Source: Haloquadratum walsbyi J07HQW1 (GTDB lineage Archaea; Halobacteriota; Halobacteria; Halobacteriales; Haloferacaceae). From it: a stretch of DNA of 64,000 nt. Positions within the stretch are counted from its first letter, which is position 1. Each line of letters starts with the position of its first letter. The stretch spans positions 1,799,296-1,863,295 of the forward strand of contig KE356560.1 of NCBI GenBank assembly GCA_000415965.1. Reading direction: 5' to 3'. The translations under genes and the position numbers were made by a program. Under the pieces are notes generated by a model. The model did not search any database and was not told where the DNA came from. It saw only the letters and a program-made list of their open reading frames with translations. This document shows, piece by piece, positions 36,567 to 45,919 of this stretch.

Positions 36567-37970
36567 ATGGGAGAAAATGAAGTCGCTAGTGACGGGGGGA
36601 GTTCGGTCGTACAGTACGGTATTGAAGATCGCCCACCGTTAGGTGAGGCAATTCCACTTGGGATTCAACACGTCCTTGCGATGTTCTTAGGAAATGTTGC
36701 GCCGCCACTCATTCTTGCGGGTGCGGTTGGTTCAGTGACCGGTCAGACGACCTTTCTGGTTCAGATGGCGCTCATCGTCGCCGGAGTCGGAACAATCATT
36801 CAGGCATTCCCGATCGGTCCAGTCGGTGCACGATTACCCATCGTCATGGGGACGAGTTTTGCTTTTTTAGGACCGCTAATTGGAATTGGCAATCAGTTCG
36901 GTATCGCTGCAGTCTTCGGTGCTGCGTTGGTCGCAGCGCCGGTCGAAATAGGAATGGCGTTCTCACTCGATCGATTTCGAAGCTATTTCCCACCGCTGGT
37001 AACCGGCATCGTCGTGATGCTTATTGGGCTCACTCTGATCCCGACAGGAATGAACTACGCAGCCGGTGCCTCAGCAGGACCATCAGTCGAAGGCTATGGG
37101 TCATTACTCAACCTTGGGCTGGCAGGACTTGTCCTCGTTGTAACAGTCGCACTCAACCAGTTTTTCAGTGGATTCGTCCGCGTCATCAGTGTCTTCGCCG
37201 GTATCGCCGTTGGGTACGTCGCAGCGCTTGCCGTCGGAGTCGTTGATTTCTCTGCTGTTGCAAGCGCAGGATGGTTTACTGTGCCAGTTCCATTGAAATA
37301 TGGACTGACATTCGAACCAAGCGCGATACTCACCGTTGCGTTTCTTTATATTATTACCGGCGTTGAGACGATTGGAGATATCTCGGGGACAGTGTCAGCA
37401 GTTGGTCGTGATGCTGATGAGAAGGAATTTCGCGGCGGACTCATGGCTGATGGTGTGATGAGTATCTTCGGTGCGATATTCAATGCAATGCCAAACACAT
37501 CATACTCCCAGAATGTCGGTCTCGTGAATTTTACCGGTGTTGCAAGTCGGTACGTAGCCGGTATCGGTGGCGTGGTTTTGCTAGCGCTTGGCTTCGTTCC
37601 AAAAGTCGGTGCCGTTGTTTCGGCGATGCCTGATGCGGTTCTTGGTGGTGGTGCTTTGATCTTGTTCGCGATGATATTTTCTTCTGGAGCACGCATCATC
37701 AACCAGAACGTGACACTCAATCAGCGAAATTCAACTATTCTCGCGCTCTCGATGGCACTTGGACTCGGTGTAGCGTTTCGACCTGAAGTGCTTCAGCAGT
37801 TCCCAACTGAGATTCAGACACTGTTTGGCTCCGCGCTTGTCACTGGTGGCATCGCAGCACTGGTGTTGAATATCATTCTTCCCGGTGGCAGTGTTGGCGT
37901 TGGCGAAACTGAGTACTCACCCGGTCTCCGACCCGATGATGAGGCTCCAGACGCTGTAGCAGACGACTAA
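36567..37970 (+). CDS. NCS2-family purine (xanthine/uric acid) permease
   Basis: About 467 aa from ATG 36567 (MGENEVASDGG); the frame is open 15 codons further up, but that leader is hydrophobic and atypical. It is a 12-14-helix membrane protein with the NCS2 features: LGIQHVLAMFLGNVAPPLIL, then QAFPIGPVGARLPIVMGTSFAFLG, and the substrate segment FGAIFNAMPNTSYSQNVGLV with TGVASRYV after it. N-T-S-Y-S-Q-N is the signature of the xanthine/urate branch rather than uracil. It should import xanthine or urate for the enzymes encoded on both sides. It shares its promoter region with uraD. Confidence 0.88.
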   Translation: MGENEVASDGGSSVVQYGIEDRPPLGEAIPLGIQHVLAMFLGNVAPPLILAGAVGSVTGQTTFLVQMALIVAGVGTIIQAFPIGPVGARLPIVMGTSFAFLGPLIGIGNQFGIAAVFGAALVAAPVEIGMAFSLDRFRSYFPPLVTGIVVMLIGLTLIPTGMNYAAGASAGPSVEGYGSLLNLGLAGLVLVVTVALNQFFSGFVRVISVFAGIAVGYVAALAVGVVDFSAVASAGWFTVPVPLKYGLTFEPSAILTVAFLYIITGVETIGDISGTVSAVGRDADEKEFRGGLMADGVMSIFGAIFNAMPNTSYSQNVGLVNFTGVASRYVAGIGGVVLLALGFVPKVGAVVSAMPDAVLGGGALILFAMIFSSGARIINQNVTLNQRNSTILALSMALGLGVAFRPEVLQQFPTEIQTLFGSALVTGGIAALVLNIILPGGSVGVGETEYSPGLRPDDEAPDAVADD

Positions 37971-38045
37971 TTTTCGATATAAACAGTAATTAGATCTCCA
38001 ACCACTGATATGAAAAATCGCAGCGAACCGATGGATTTGAGATAA

Positions 38046-38921
38046 CTAGTTTGAAATCGCTTTTTGAAGTGAGCGACGGACATACGGTCCAAGCAGAGCT
38101 TCTCGGTAGTCAGCAGATGCCTTCTTATTATCGAGTATCGCGTCGGTATCTCTATCATCGCCAGCGGCAGATGCCGCTGATTCGATTGTTTCTGGGGTAA
38201 TTCTGCGACCTCGGAGAGCCTCCTCAGCAGCAGTAATCCGCACAGCATGCGCTTGAAACCCGTTTGCCGCGATTCGAGCCTCACTGACGCGACTGCTGTC
38301 TGCATCCTCAAATAAAAGATCGGTCGCAATACCAATCACCGAACCGCCCGATGCAGGCTCTTTCTTTTTTGCATATCCCCCACAGCGTTTTTGTTTCCAG
38401 TCATCGATTGCAACGGCTGTCACAAGTTGTGACTCCTCAAGACACGTCTTGCAGGCACCGCAGAAGAACTCCGCTGCTGGAACTATCTGCTCGCCGTCTG
38501 GACCAACAATGTGGATACGCGCCTCGGATGCACGCAGCGCTCCGGGATAATCGTATGCTGGGTGTGCACGCGCGATATTACCACCGATAGTCGCGACGTT
38601 GTGAACCTGTATGCCGCCACTGATCTTCGCAATTGCCGCTGGAAGTACAGGCACGAGATCATCAAGCAGGTCGGAGCTGGTTATCTCTTTGTGGGTGCTG
38701 AGCGCACCGATTCGAACCCCCGAGTCCGTTTGTGCTATCCCATGCAGTTCGTCGATACCACTGATATCGATGAGTGTCCCGGGTGCGACTTTGCGCTTTT
38801 TCAACAGTGGAATCAGTGCTTGCCCGCCAGCCAGTAGCTGACTGTCTTCGATTTCTTCAAGTAGACGGACAGCATGTGAGATACTTTCGGCCCGAGCGTA
38901 CTCGAATGGCTCTGCATGCAT
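38046..38921 (-). CDS. Xanthine dehydrogenase, FAD-binding subunit
   Basis: 291 aa, the medium (CoxM/XdhB-type) subunit. The first FAD motif is AGGQALIPLLKKRK (residues ~32-45), and the second is GGIQVHNVATIGGNIARAHP, with T-I-G-G-N contacting FAD. The C-terminal CO-dehydrogenase flavoprotein domain spans about 180-285. It passes electrons from the iron-sulfur subunit to NAD+ or another acceptor. It is the last gene of a three-gene operon (small, large, medium) and starts directly after the large subunit's stop. The purine context makes xanthine dehydrogenase more likely than CO dehydrogenase. Confidence 0.88.
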   Translation of the reverse strand: MHAEPFEYARAESISHAVRLLEEIEDSQLLAGGQALIPLLKKRKVAPGTLIDISGIDELHGIAQTDSGVRIGALSTHKEITSSDLLDDLVPVLPAAIAKISGGIQVHNVATIGGNIARAHPAYDYPGALRASEARIHIVGPDGEQIVPAAEFFCGACKTCLEESQLVTAVAIDDWKQKRCGGYAKKKEPASGGSVIGIATDLLFEDADSSRVSEARIAANGFQAHAVRITAAEEALRGRRITPETIESAASAAGDDRDTDAILDNKKASADYREALLGPYVRRSLQKAISN

Positions 38922-41309
38922 CTATGTGCCCTCCGTGTTGATTGCCCGCCAAACCTTTTCAGAGCTAATCGGCGGTGTCATCGGTTCAGGGTCGAACGGC
39001 TCGATTGCGTCCTCGATTGCATTCAGGATTGCACCAGGGGCCGCAATCGACCCCATTTCGCCCATGCCTTTTGCCCCATGTGGCGTGTGCGGTGAGGGTG
39101 TTTCAGTCGAGCGAATGGTTATCTCAGGTATATGCTCTGCTTTCGGAAGCGTGTACCCACCCCTGGAGCCGACTCGTTCTGTACGGAAGGCATCAGACAG
39201 CAGTGTTCCGTCTGTGCCATACTCAACATCCTCATACAGTGCCTGTCCCACTCCTTGTGCAATTGCGCCGATGAGCTGTCCTTCGACAATGGTTGGGTTG
39301 ATTTGAACACCACAGTCCTCGGTCGCAACGTAGTCAAGAAAATCGAACTCACCAGTCTCGGGATCGACTTCGATGACGGCGATATGAGTCCCGAACGGCC
39401 ATGTGCAGTTTTCAGGGTCATAATATGTTTGTGTCTCAAGTCCCGGCTCCATATCGTCGGGGATGTCCTGACCCAGGTGGACTTTTGAGGCCATTTCATC
39501 GAACGAGAACGACTGTGTATTACTGTCCTCAGCGGTAGTAGCGGTAAACACCCCCTCATTGTATGTGACTGTCTCGGGGGGGACAGCAAGTTCGTCTGCA
39601 GCCAGTTTGATACCTTTTGAGATGATTTTTCGACAGGACTTGACCACAGCACCCCCACCAAGTGCCGCGGTACGACTTGCGAATGTTCCAGCTCCCTCGC
39701 TTACCTCTTTTGTAGAGTTCTCAACGACACGAACGTCAGTAAATGGGATGCTGAGTTCATCTGCGGCCACCTGTGCGAGTGACGTCTCGTGTCCCTGTCC
39801 ATGGTTTGAGCCGCCACAGTGGACGGTTACATCCCCAGTTGGATGTACCTGCACACTACCATACCCCCACGAAGGAGCGTCAATGTGACTCGCTGGACCA
39901 AGACCGGCAACCTCAGTTGCACAGGCGAATCCAATACCAATATATCGGTCTTCCTCTCGAAGACGTTCTTGTTTCTTTCGGAGGAGTTGATAATCGACAG
40001 TCTCGAGACCGAGGTCGAAGTTGCGTTCGTAGTCACCACTATCATAAAGAGCGCCGCCTGGGGCTTGATATGGGAATTGGTCAGACTCAACGAAATTCTG
40101 CTTTCGGACCATTGCCGGATCCATATCTGCCTGTTTCGCAACCTTGCTGACCAGTCGCTCAAGCATGAGTATCATTGGGACCGATGAAACGCCACGATAC
40201 GCGTCGACCCGGGCGGTGTTGGTCACGACCCCGGTAACGTGCGAGTATGCGGTCGGGATGTCGTACAACCCGGTCATGAGGAGGTTACCAGCCTCTGCAA
40301 GGGAGGCTGCCCCCCATGCGACCCACGCGCCGAGGTCATAGCGGATATCCGCCCGAACCCCGAGGAGATCGCCATCATCAGCCATCGCGATTTCCCATGT
40401 TCCTTCATATCCGCGACCGTCGTTCTCGACGAGTTGGTTTTCAGTTCTGGTCGCTCGCCATCTGACTGTCTCTTCCAACTCGATTGCACACCACCCAAGG
40501 AGCACATCAGCGGGATAAGGGTGCTGACGGGCACCGAATCCGCCGCCCATATCAGGAACTGTCACATCGATATGATGTTCTGGATAAGCAAGCATCTGTG
40601 CCATCAGCCGCCGGTACGCATGTGGGATTTGCGTTGTTGCCGTGAAGTCAAGATGTCCCGATGCTGTCTCGTATGCAGCGATTGCCGACCGCGGTTCCAG
40701 CGGACTCGGTGAGAGCCGCTGTGGGTCTTTTTCAAGTTCAGCGGTGTAACTCGCTTGTTCGAACATCTCTGCAACCGACGCCTCGTCACCCTGTCCAGCA
40801 GAAAAGACAACATTATCGGGGACTTCCTCGTGTACCGCTGGCGCGTCATCGGCAAGTGCTTGGGCTGGCGTCAATGCCGGTTCCAAGGCGTCATATGTGA
40901 TATCTATCGCTTCGAGCGCATCGCGGGCGACTCGCTGTGTCTCCGCCACGATAATACCGAGAATCTCCCCATGATAATGAGCTTTTGTCTCAGCGAAACA
41001 CCGTTGCCAGAGCGCCTCGTCAGGATAGTCGAGACCGGGCATCGGTGCGGCGAACAATCTGAATGGCAATGGCGTCGATGTCTCACATTGTTTGATATCT
41101 TCAGGAGTGAATACCTCAACGACACTGTTCATCTCGCGTGCGGTCTCAGCATCAATATTAAATCGAGCATGAGCCTTCTCGCTGCGGATAAACTGAACAT
41201 GAAGTGCGTCCGAAGCGTCAATGTCGTCCGTTCCTTTTGATTCTCCAAGTAGGACTCGCCTATCCTCTCTGCGCCGAACGTCGCTACCAATACCGCTGTC
41301 GGTCGACAT
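38922..41309 (-). CDS. Xanthine dehydrogenase, molybdopterin-binding subunit
   Basis: 795 aa, the large (CoxL/XdhA-type) subunit. It has an N-terminal a/b hammerhead domain to about residue 150, then molybdopterin-binding segments: PDMGGGFGARQHPYPADVL, DAYRGVSSVPMILMLERL, GSNHGQGHETSLAQVAADEL and near the end HGAKGMGEMGSIAAP, which carries the catalytic Glu. The active-site Cys-Ser loop AYRCxG of true CO dehydrogenases is absent (VDAYRGVSS), so this is a hydroxylase of the xanthine dehydrogenase type. It would oxidise hypoxanthine and xanthine to urate. Spacing to the small subunit is 2 bp and to the medium subunit 0 bp. No XdhC-like maturation gene is in the window. Confidence 0.9.
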   Translation of the reverse strand: MSTDSGIGSDVRRREDRRVLLGESKGTDDIDASDALHVQFIRSEKAHARFNIDAETAREMNSVVEVFTPEDIKQCETSTPLPFRLFAAPMPGLDYPDEALWQRCFAETKAHYHGEILGIIVAETQRVARDALEAIDITYDALEPALTPAQALADDAPAVHEEVPDNVVFSAGQGDEASVAEMFEQASYTAELEKDPQRLSPSPLEPRSAIAAYETASGHLDFTATTQIPHAYRRLMAQMLAYPEHHIDVTVPDMGGGFGARQHPYPADVLLGWCAIELEETVRWRATRTENQLVENDGRGYEGTWEIAMADDGDLLGVRADIRYDLGAWVAWGAASLAEAGNLLMTGLYDIPTAYSHVTGVVTNTARVDAYRGVSSVPMILMLERLVSKVAKQADMDPAMVRKQNFVESDQFPYQAPGGALYDSGDYERNFDLGLETVDYQLLRKKQERLREEDRYIGIGFACATEVAGLGPASHIDAPSWGYGSVQVHPTGDVTVHCGGSNHGQGHETSLAQVAADELSIPFTDVRVVENSTKEVSEGAGTFASRTAALGGGAVVKSCRKIISKGIKLAADELAVPPETVTYNEGVFTATTAEDSNTQSFSFDEMASKVHLGQDIPDDMEPGLETQTYYDPENCTWPFGTHIAVIEVDPETGEFDFLDYVATEDCGVQINPTIVEGQLIGAIAQGVGQALYEDVEYGTDGTLLSDAFRTERVGSRGGYTLPKAEHIPEITIRSTETPSPHTPHGAKGMGEMGSIAAPGAILNAIEDAIEPFDPEPMTPPISSEKVWRAINTEGT

Positions 41310-41311
41310 AT

Positions 41312-41794
41312 CTACTCCTCCAATGTGTCAGACGCGATATCAATTGCATCAACAATATTCTCATAACCGGTACAACGACAGAGGTTCCCCTGTAGAGCCT
41401 CGGTCCGAATCTCGTCCCGCGAGGGATCAGGATTATTATCGAGATACTCGTCGACGACCATGAGTATTCCCGGGGTGCAGTAGCCACACTGCAGGGCATG
41501 TTCGTCCGCGAACGCCGTCTGGAGATCTCCGAGAACCCCGTCGTCGGATAGCGTTTGAACCGTCTGAATCTCAGAGCCGTCCTCTTGAACGGTCAACCTC
41601 GTACAGGATTTTACTGCCTTCCCATTGACCTGAATCGTGCACGCACCACAAAGCGTTGACTCACATCCAATATTGATACTGGTATAATCGAGTCGTTCGC
41701 GGAGCGTCTGTGATAACAGCTCTCTTGGCTCGACGGAAACAGAATGAGACTCACCGTTCACTGTCAAATTAACGTCCGCTTTTTCCGAACTCAT
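41312..41794 (-). CDS. Xanthine dehydrogenase, 2Fe-2S subunit
   Basis: 160 aa, the small subunit with two [2Fe-2S] clusters. The plant-type ferredoxin cluster is bound by GCESTLCGACTIQV plus the Cys of VKSC; the alpha-helical domain cluster by QCGYCTPGIL and LCRCTGYENIV. All eight Cys are present. It is first in the operon, followed 2 bp later by the molybdopterin subunit. The leader is short and there is no Tat signal, so the enzyme is cytoplasmic. Confidence 0.92.
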   Translation of the reverse strand: MSSEKADVNLTVNGESHSVSVEPRELLSQTLRERLDYTSINIGCESTLCGACTIQVNGKAVKSCTRLTVQEDGSEIQTVQTLSDDGVLGDLQTAFADEHALQCGYCTPGILMVVDEYLDNNPDPSRDEIRTEALQGNLCRCTGYENIVDAIDIASDTLEE

Positions 41795-43567
41795 TATATA
41801 TCTAGCTTATGTCAGTGCGTATTTGTAAATAATTTCTTCGATATGTGTAGACATACATACGAAAATGAATACAAAATAATACGGATAATTAATTATACTC
41901 TCACGCTGAAGCATCTCCTTGATATCCTCGCCACCCTGAAGCGGCGTGGTTGAGCCTCATGAGTTGATAACAGCAGTGTAATGACTTTTGTAACGAACTG
42001 ATTGACATTCCTGAAACCACCCGCATCTTGTTACTGGTAGTGTCCGAAGAGGTCAGTTGGGTCGGGTTATAAACAAAGATATTCTTTATTTCCGTGGTAA
42101 CGAGCCTCAACACCACCGTTGGATAATCAGTCCGAACGTTACTTTCATGAGAGGATAGCGTAATTACACTGGGCGTGAGTTATCACATAGAACTCACATC
42201 CCAAATCTCACAACCGATTTTTATTGCGCTGATTATCGAATGACAGCAACTCCGGCGTTAGCTTCGTCTGATTAACCAGCAATTCAGTTTTACTTTAGTT
42301 TCAATCTTCACTGCGTCGATCTTACTGATACTTTAATCGTATTGTTGATACTTCTACAGTACCATCATGCGGCACTTCAGTTTGCTTGGGGATGAGACGT
42401 AGTCGCTCTTCATTGATGAGGAAAGATCCTCTCCTCATCGCCGACAACCGAACGTGGGAGGAGATAACCACCACCCTGGGTTCGACAACCACATCGATGA
42501 TGCCATTACATTTCGATTGCCTCCATCCGTCGTGGGATCAAACGAGACTGTCTGGGCATCCCCGATTTGAATTTTGCCCGAGCGGAGTATCATTATCACT
42601 GGCTTCAATCCGTCTGCTGAGGTTTCAGGAGTGTATACATCCCCGATTACCGCATCAGTGGTCGTTTGAACGGAGGTTTTTTTCAATTGGTTCAATCGGT
42701 ATTCCACAGACCAACATCTTCCCCGACGGTATGAGATTATCAGCGTTAGAAGTTATCAATGACAGCACTGTCGGCTGCGGGTTGTGAGTAATGTCATTTC
42801 CCTTGTCGTGGGAAGTACTAATCTCGATGCACGTAGTCAGAGCCAGTGCCTCCAAATAAGACCTCAGGCGTATCGAGCGAGTCGACGCCGGACGCGCGCT
42901 CGCATCTCTTCAATTTCCCTATCAGCTGACTCCTTCGAGGGGGTGGCTATGAGTATGTTATCCATATCAACAATTGTCGGTTGATATATAAACCTCTTCT
43001 GCATATCTAAAATAAGGTCCACATAATATTTGTATTTACAGAGATTTTCTGGGAGATACACTTATAATAATACACAGACGTTAGATTCTTGGCTGGGCTG
43101 GTTCGATGTAGATAAGTATCAAATATATTACATAAATCGACATCGACCGATCATAAACATCCAGACAGTAAGCGGATAGATCGTCACAATGGTACAATTG
43201 CGACGTCAGGAGTATATCAGTTGATTAGGATTACCCCTCAAATGTATGTCACCAATGTGAAACGATTGTTTCTATCTCAATAGCTGTACGGTGCGCACTC
43301 CGATTGACTCTGAGAGTTCGACACGAGCACCGAAGTGGTGATATCAGCCATCGAAATTGTCGTTTTCAGTATGCCATCTCTCATCAATTCTGCTGTGATA
43401 CGTATCCGCTCGATGTTCCCAGACGCCTGTGTCGTCTGTGTACTCATCGATTCATCCGTAAGTACCTCTGACCGGCGCCTGATCAGCGCGGTAAAGAACG
43501 CTTGCGCATCTGTTGCGGCGTGGGATACGAACCAGAAGGCGCCGCAGTATCCTATAAGAGTTATTTT
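41795..43567. other. Long region between the dehydrogenase and importer genes
   Basis: Nearly 1.8 kb without an intact gene. It contains a hairpin-rich stretch (41900-41960), decayed coding sequence on the minus strand (42435-43061) and a minus-strand frame open from about 43562 to 43287 (containing TDAQAFFTALIRRRSEVLTD) with no clear start. I read it as the site of lost genes. Confidence 0.4.
42435..43061 (-). pseudogene. Decayed gene of unknown function
   Basis: Consecutive minus-strand segments in different frames look like one protein: DNILIATPSKESADREIEEM and RARVRRRLARY; then LEALALTTCIEISTSHDKGN, VLSLITSNADNLIPSGKMLV and CGIPIEPIEKN; then TTTDAVIGDVYTPETSADGL, VIMILRSGKIQIGDAQTVSF. 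Two frameshifts (near 42865 and 42690) would link them. Segments such as CGIPIEP and ILRSGKIQIG look well formed, but I do not recognise the family. Confidence 0.35.
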
Positions 43568-44656
43568 TTAAGAGCTTGGTACTTCTCCCTCGATACCCTC
43601 AACATAGCTGCCCATCTGACTGAAGAGGAACTCATCAGATTTCCCCTCGAACTGACTTCCCTCCCAGACGCTGCGTTCACCGCTGATAATTTCCTCTTTT
43701 TGTGTATCAACTTCACTGACAATATCGTTGCTAACTTGCGGACCGAAATCATCGATATCGATGACGCCTGACTCAAGTCCCTTCCAGTACGCATCAGGTT
43801 CCCATTCGCCGTCACGCACCGACTGCAGAGTGGGCTTGTAGAACTCTTCCCAATCGAAGACAGCCGAGCTACCGTAAAACTCGCCACCAGCGTCAGCCAT
43901 CGATGTCGTGTATGTGAAAGCGTAGGCATCGTTCTCGGCTGCGGTCTGCACGGCTGCAGTTGAAGTTTGGTGATTGTTAATCACATCAGCGCCGTCGTTG
44001 ATGAGAGTATTTACAGCCTGCGTGACGGTTGGCGGATCGAGCCATGCATTCGTCCATCGGACGCTCGCAGTCACGTCTGGATTGACGCTCTGTGCACCGA
44101 GTACGAAGGCATTGATTTGACGGACCAACTCGGGAATCGGGAACGCACCGACGTACCCGAGTCGGTTCGATTCGGTTAGTAATCCGGCAGCGACACCACA
44201 GAGGTATCGTGCCTGATACAGTCGACCATAGTATCGACCCATATTGTCTGTTGTTTTGAATCCTGAGCAGTGCTCAAAAACAGTGTCTGGGTATTCCGGT
44301 GACAGTTCGGTCATCGGATCCATAAACCCAAACGTCGTTCCGAAGATAACATCTGTTCCACCGGTGATATACTCTTCCATAACGCGTTTCACATCGCTCG
44401 AATCAACCGCCTCAGAGAATCGAGTCTCCAGCCAGTCAAATTCGTCATCAACAGCCTGTCGGGCGTCCTCATGTGCTCGATCCCAACCGACTTCGCCAAC
44501 CTCGGACTCATACAGGAACGCTGCAGTTAAACTATCTGTGGAGCCACTACTATCACTGTTGCTACTACTCGTACCGCTACATCCAGCGATTCCGGCTAAT
44601 CCGACAGTTCCTGCCGCTTTTAACGCTGTTCGTCGCGTGATTGGCTTCTCACTCAT
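43568..44656 (-). CDS. BMP-family nucleoside-binding lipoprotein of an ABC importer
   Basis: A 362-aa extracellular substrate-binding protein. The leader carries ITRRTALKAAGTVGLAGIAG followed by the lipobox Cys, so it is Tat-exported and lipid-anchored; a Ser/Asp-rich linker follows. The two-lobed fold of the BMP/Med (PnrA) group is seen in DAVDSSDVKRVMEEYITGG, TDVIFGTTFGFMDPM, YQARYLCGVAAGLLTESN and LGYVGAFPIPELVRQINAF. Related proteins bind purine nucleosides. It lies 270 bp downstream of the permease and ATPase genes on the same strand, so it belongs to that importer although it is last. Confidence 0.88.
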   Translation of the reverse strand: MSEKPITRRTALKAAGTVGLAGIAGCSGTSSSNSDSSGSTDSLTAAFLYESEVGEVGWDRAHEDARQAVDDEFDWLETRFSEAVDSSDVKRVMEEYITGGTDVIFGTTFGFMDPMTELSPEYPDTVFEHCSGFKTTDNMGRYYGRLYQARYLCGVAAGLLTESNRLGYVGAFPIPELVRQINAFVLGAQSVNPDVTASVRWTNAWLDPPTVTQAVNTLINDGADVINNHQTSTAAVQTAAENDAYAFTYTTSMADAGGEFYGSSAVFDWEEFYKPTLQSVRDGEWEPDAYWKGLESGVIDIDDFGPQVSNDIVSEVDTQKEEIISGERSVWEGSQFEGKSDEFLFSQMGSYVEGIEGEVPSS

Positions 44657-44926
44657 CGTAATTAATTCCTCCTTCGGTGTCGTCAGTCGTTGCTTGAGTG
44701 TTCATTGTCCATTCGCTCATCAATAATAGTTTGTGTTCTTGCATATCTAAGCCAATTGTATGATGCTTGTTTAGTTGTTTCATCGCTTGTTTGCCACTCA
44801 AACACATATTCTGCATATTTATAAATATTTGTTATATGTCGATTTTTACCTGTCAGTGCGTTGGATCGGGACGGTTACACTGTATAAATCATAGTGCTAT
44901 TCGTGCCGTGACCCTCTGTTGAACCT

Positions 44927-45919
44927 CTAATCGATCTCTCGACTGTAAGACTGGACCAGTGCTGAAGGCTGTGCGAGCTGACGGTTCTCTGCTCGAATGA
45001 CGGTAATGACTAACACAAGCAGTGTAACTATATAGGGGTATGTTGACATAATCGTTGGATTCATAACAAATTCAATAATTGGATTGAGTAAGCCAGAGAG
45101 TGCCGTTTCCGGCGCAAGAGTAAATGTCAGCCCTTGAGAGTACAGTTGAATTGCGTTCAGTAATCCGAATAGATATGCACCAACAAGTATTCGTCCCGGC
45201 TCCCACCGCGCGAAGATGACCAAAGCGACAGCAATCCAGCCGTTCCCAGCAGTCATGCCTGATGACCAGATCTGATTAAATGCAAGCGAAAGGTGTGCGC
45301 CAGCAGCGCCAGCAAAGAATCCTCCAATGACCACAGCCACATATCGCATTCGAAACACATCGATGCCCATAGTATCTGCTGTCTCTGGGTCTTCACCGAC
45401 AGATATCATTTCAAGCCCAATATTTGTCTTATACAGAAACAGCCAGACAATCGGAATCAATAACAACGCGATGTAGTCCGTCGGCGTGCTCTGAAACAGT
45501 GCCGAGCCGATTATCGGAATTTCAATAAGAAACTTTCCGATTATCGGGAGAGTCACTTCAGAAAATCCCGAGACGGAATCGCCTGTCCAGGAATTTCCAA
45601 AGTACGTTGTCAAACCAGCGCCAAGGAGTGTGAGCATAATTCCACTTACTGCCTGATCGGAATTAAGCGAGACACACAAGAAAGCGTGTAACAATGCCAT
45701 AACACCGCCAGCGAGAATCGCAATGCACAGACCGAGCCACGGGCTCCCCGTCATCGATGTAATAATGAAACCAGAGAGCGCACCAACGAGCATCATCCCC
45801 TCAACACCGAGATTGAGCACGCCTGATCGCTCACTTATCAGTTCCCCGAGTCCTGCGAGAATGAGTACCGTACTCGCATTGACCGTTGCGTTTGCTAATC
45901 CAGTCGCTAGCCCCGCCAT
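44927..45919 (-). CDS. Nucleoside ABC transporter permease 2
   Basis: A 330-aa integral membrane protein of the BPD_transp_2 type. It starts MAGLATGLANATVNASTVLI, then ISERSGVLNLGVEGMMLVGA, the hallmark N-x-G-x-E-G segment, and has about nine helices. Conserved cytoplasmic parts include EDPETADTMGIDVFRMRYVAV. It pairs with permease 1, whose stop overlaps this start. The substrate is probably a purine nucleoside. Topology is normal and I see no disrupting stop. Confidence 0.87.
   Translation of the reverse strand: MAGLATGLANATVNASTVLILAGLGELISERSGVLNLGVEGMMLVGALSGFIITSMTGSPWLGLCIAILAGGVMALLHAFLCVSLNSDQAVSGIMLTLLGAGLTTYFGNSWTGDSVSGFSEVTLPIIGKFLIEIPIIGSALFQSTPTDYIALLLIPIVWLFLYKTNIGLEMISVGEDPETADTMGIDVFRMRYVAVVIGGFFAGAAGAHLSLAFNQIWSSGMTAGNGWIAVALVIFARWEPGRILVGAYLFGLLNAIQLYSQGLTFTLAPETALSGLLNPIIEFVMNPTIMSTYPYIVTLLVLVITVIRAENRQLAQPSALVQSYSREID

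Noticed and set aside
43335-43571. A 78-aa plus-strand frame ahead of the BMP gene end
   Set aside because: Its antisense frame (TDAQAFFTALIRRRSEVLTD) looks at least as coding-like and neither is firm; reported only as decayed DNA.
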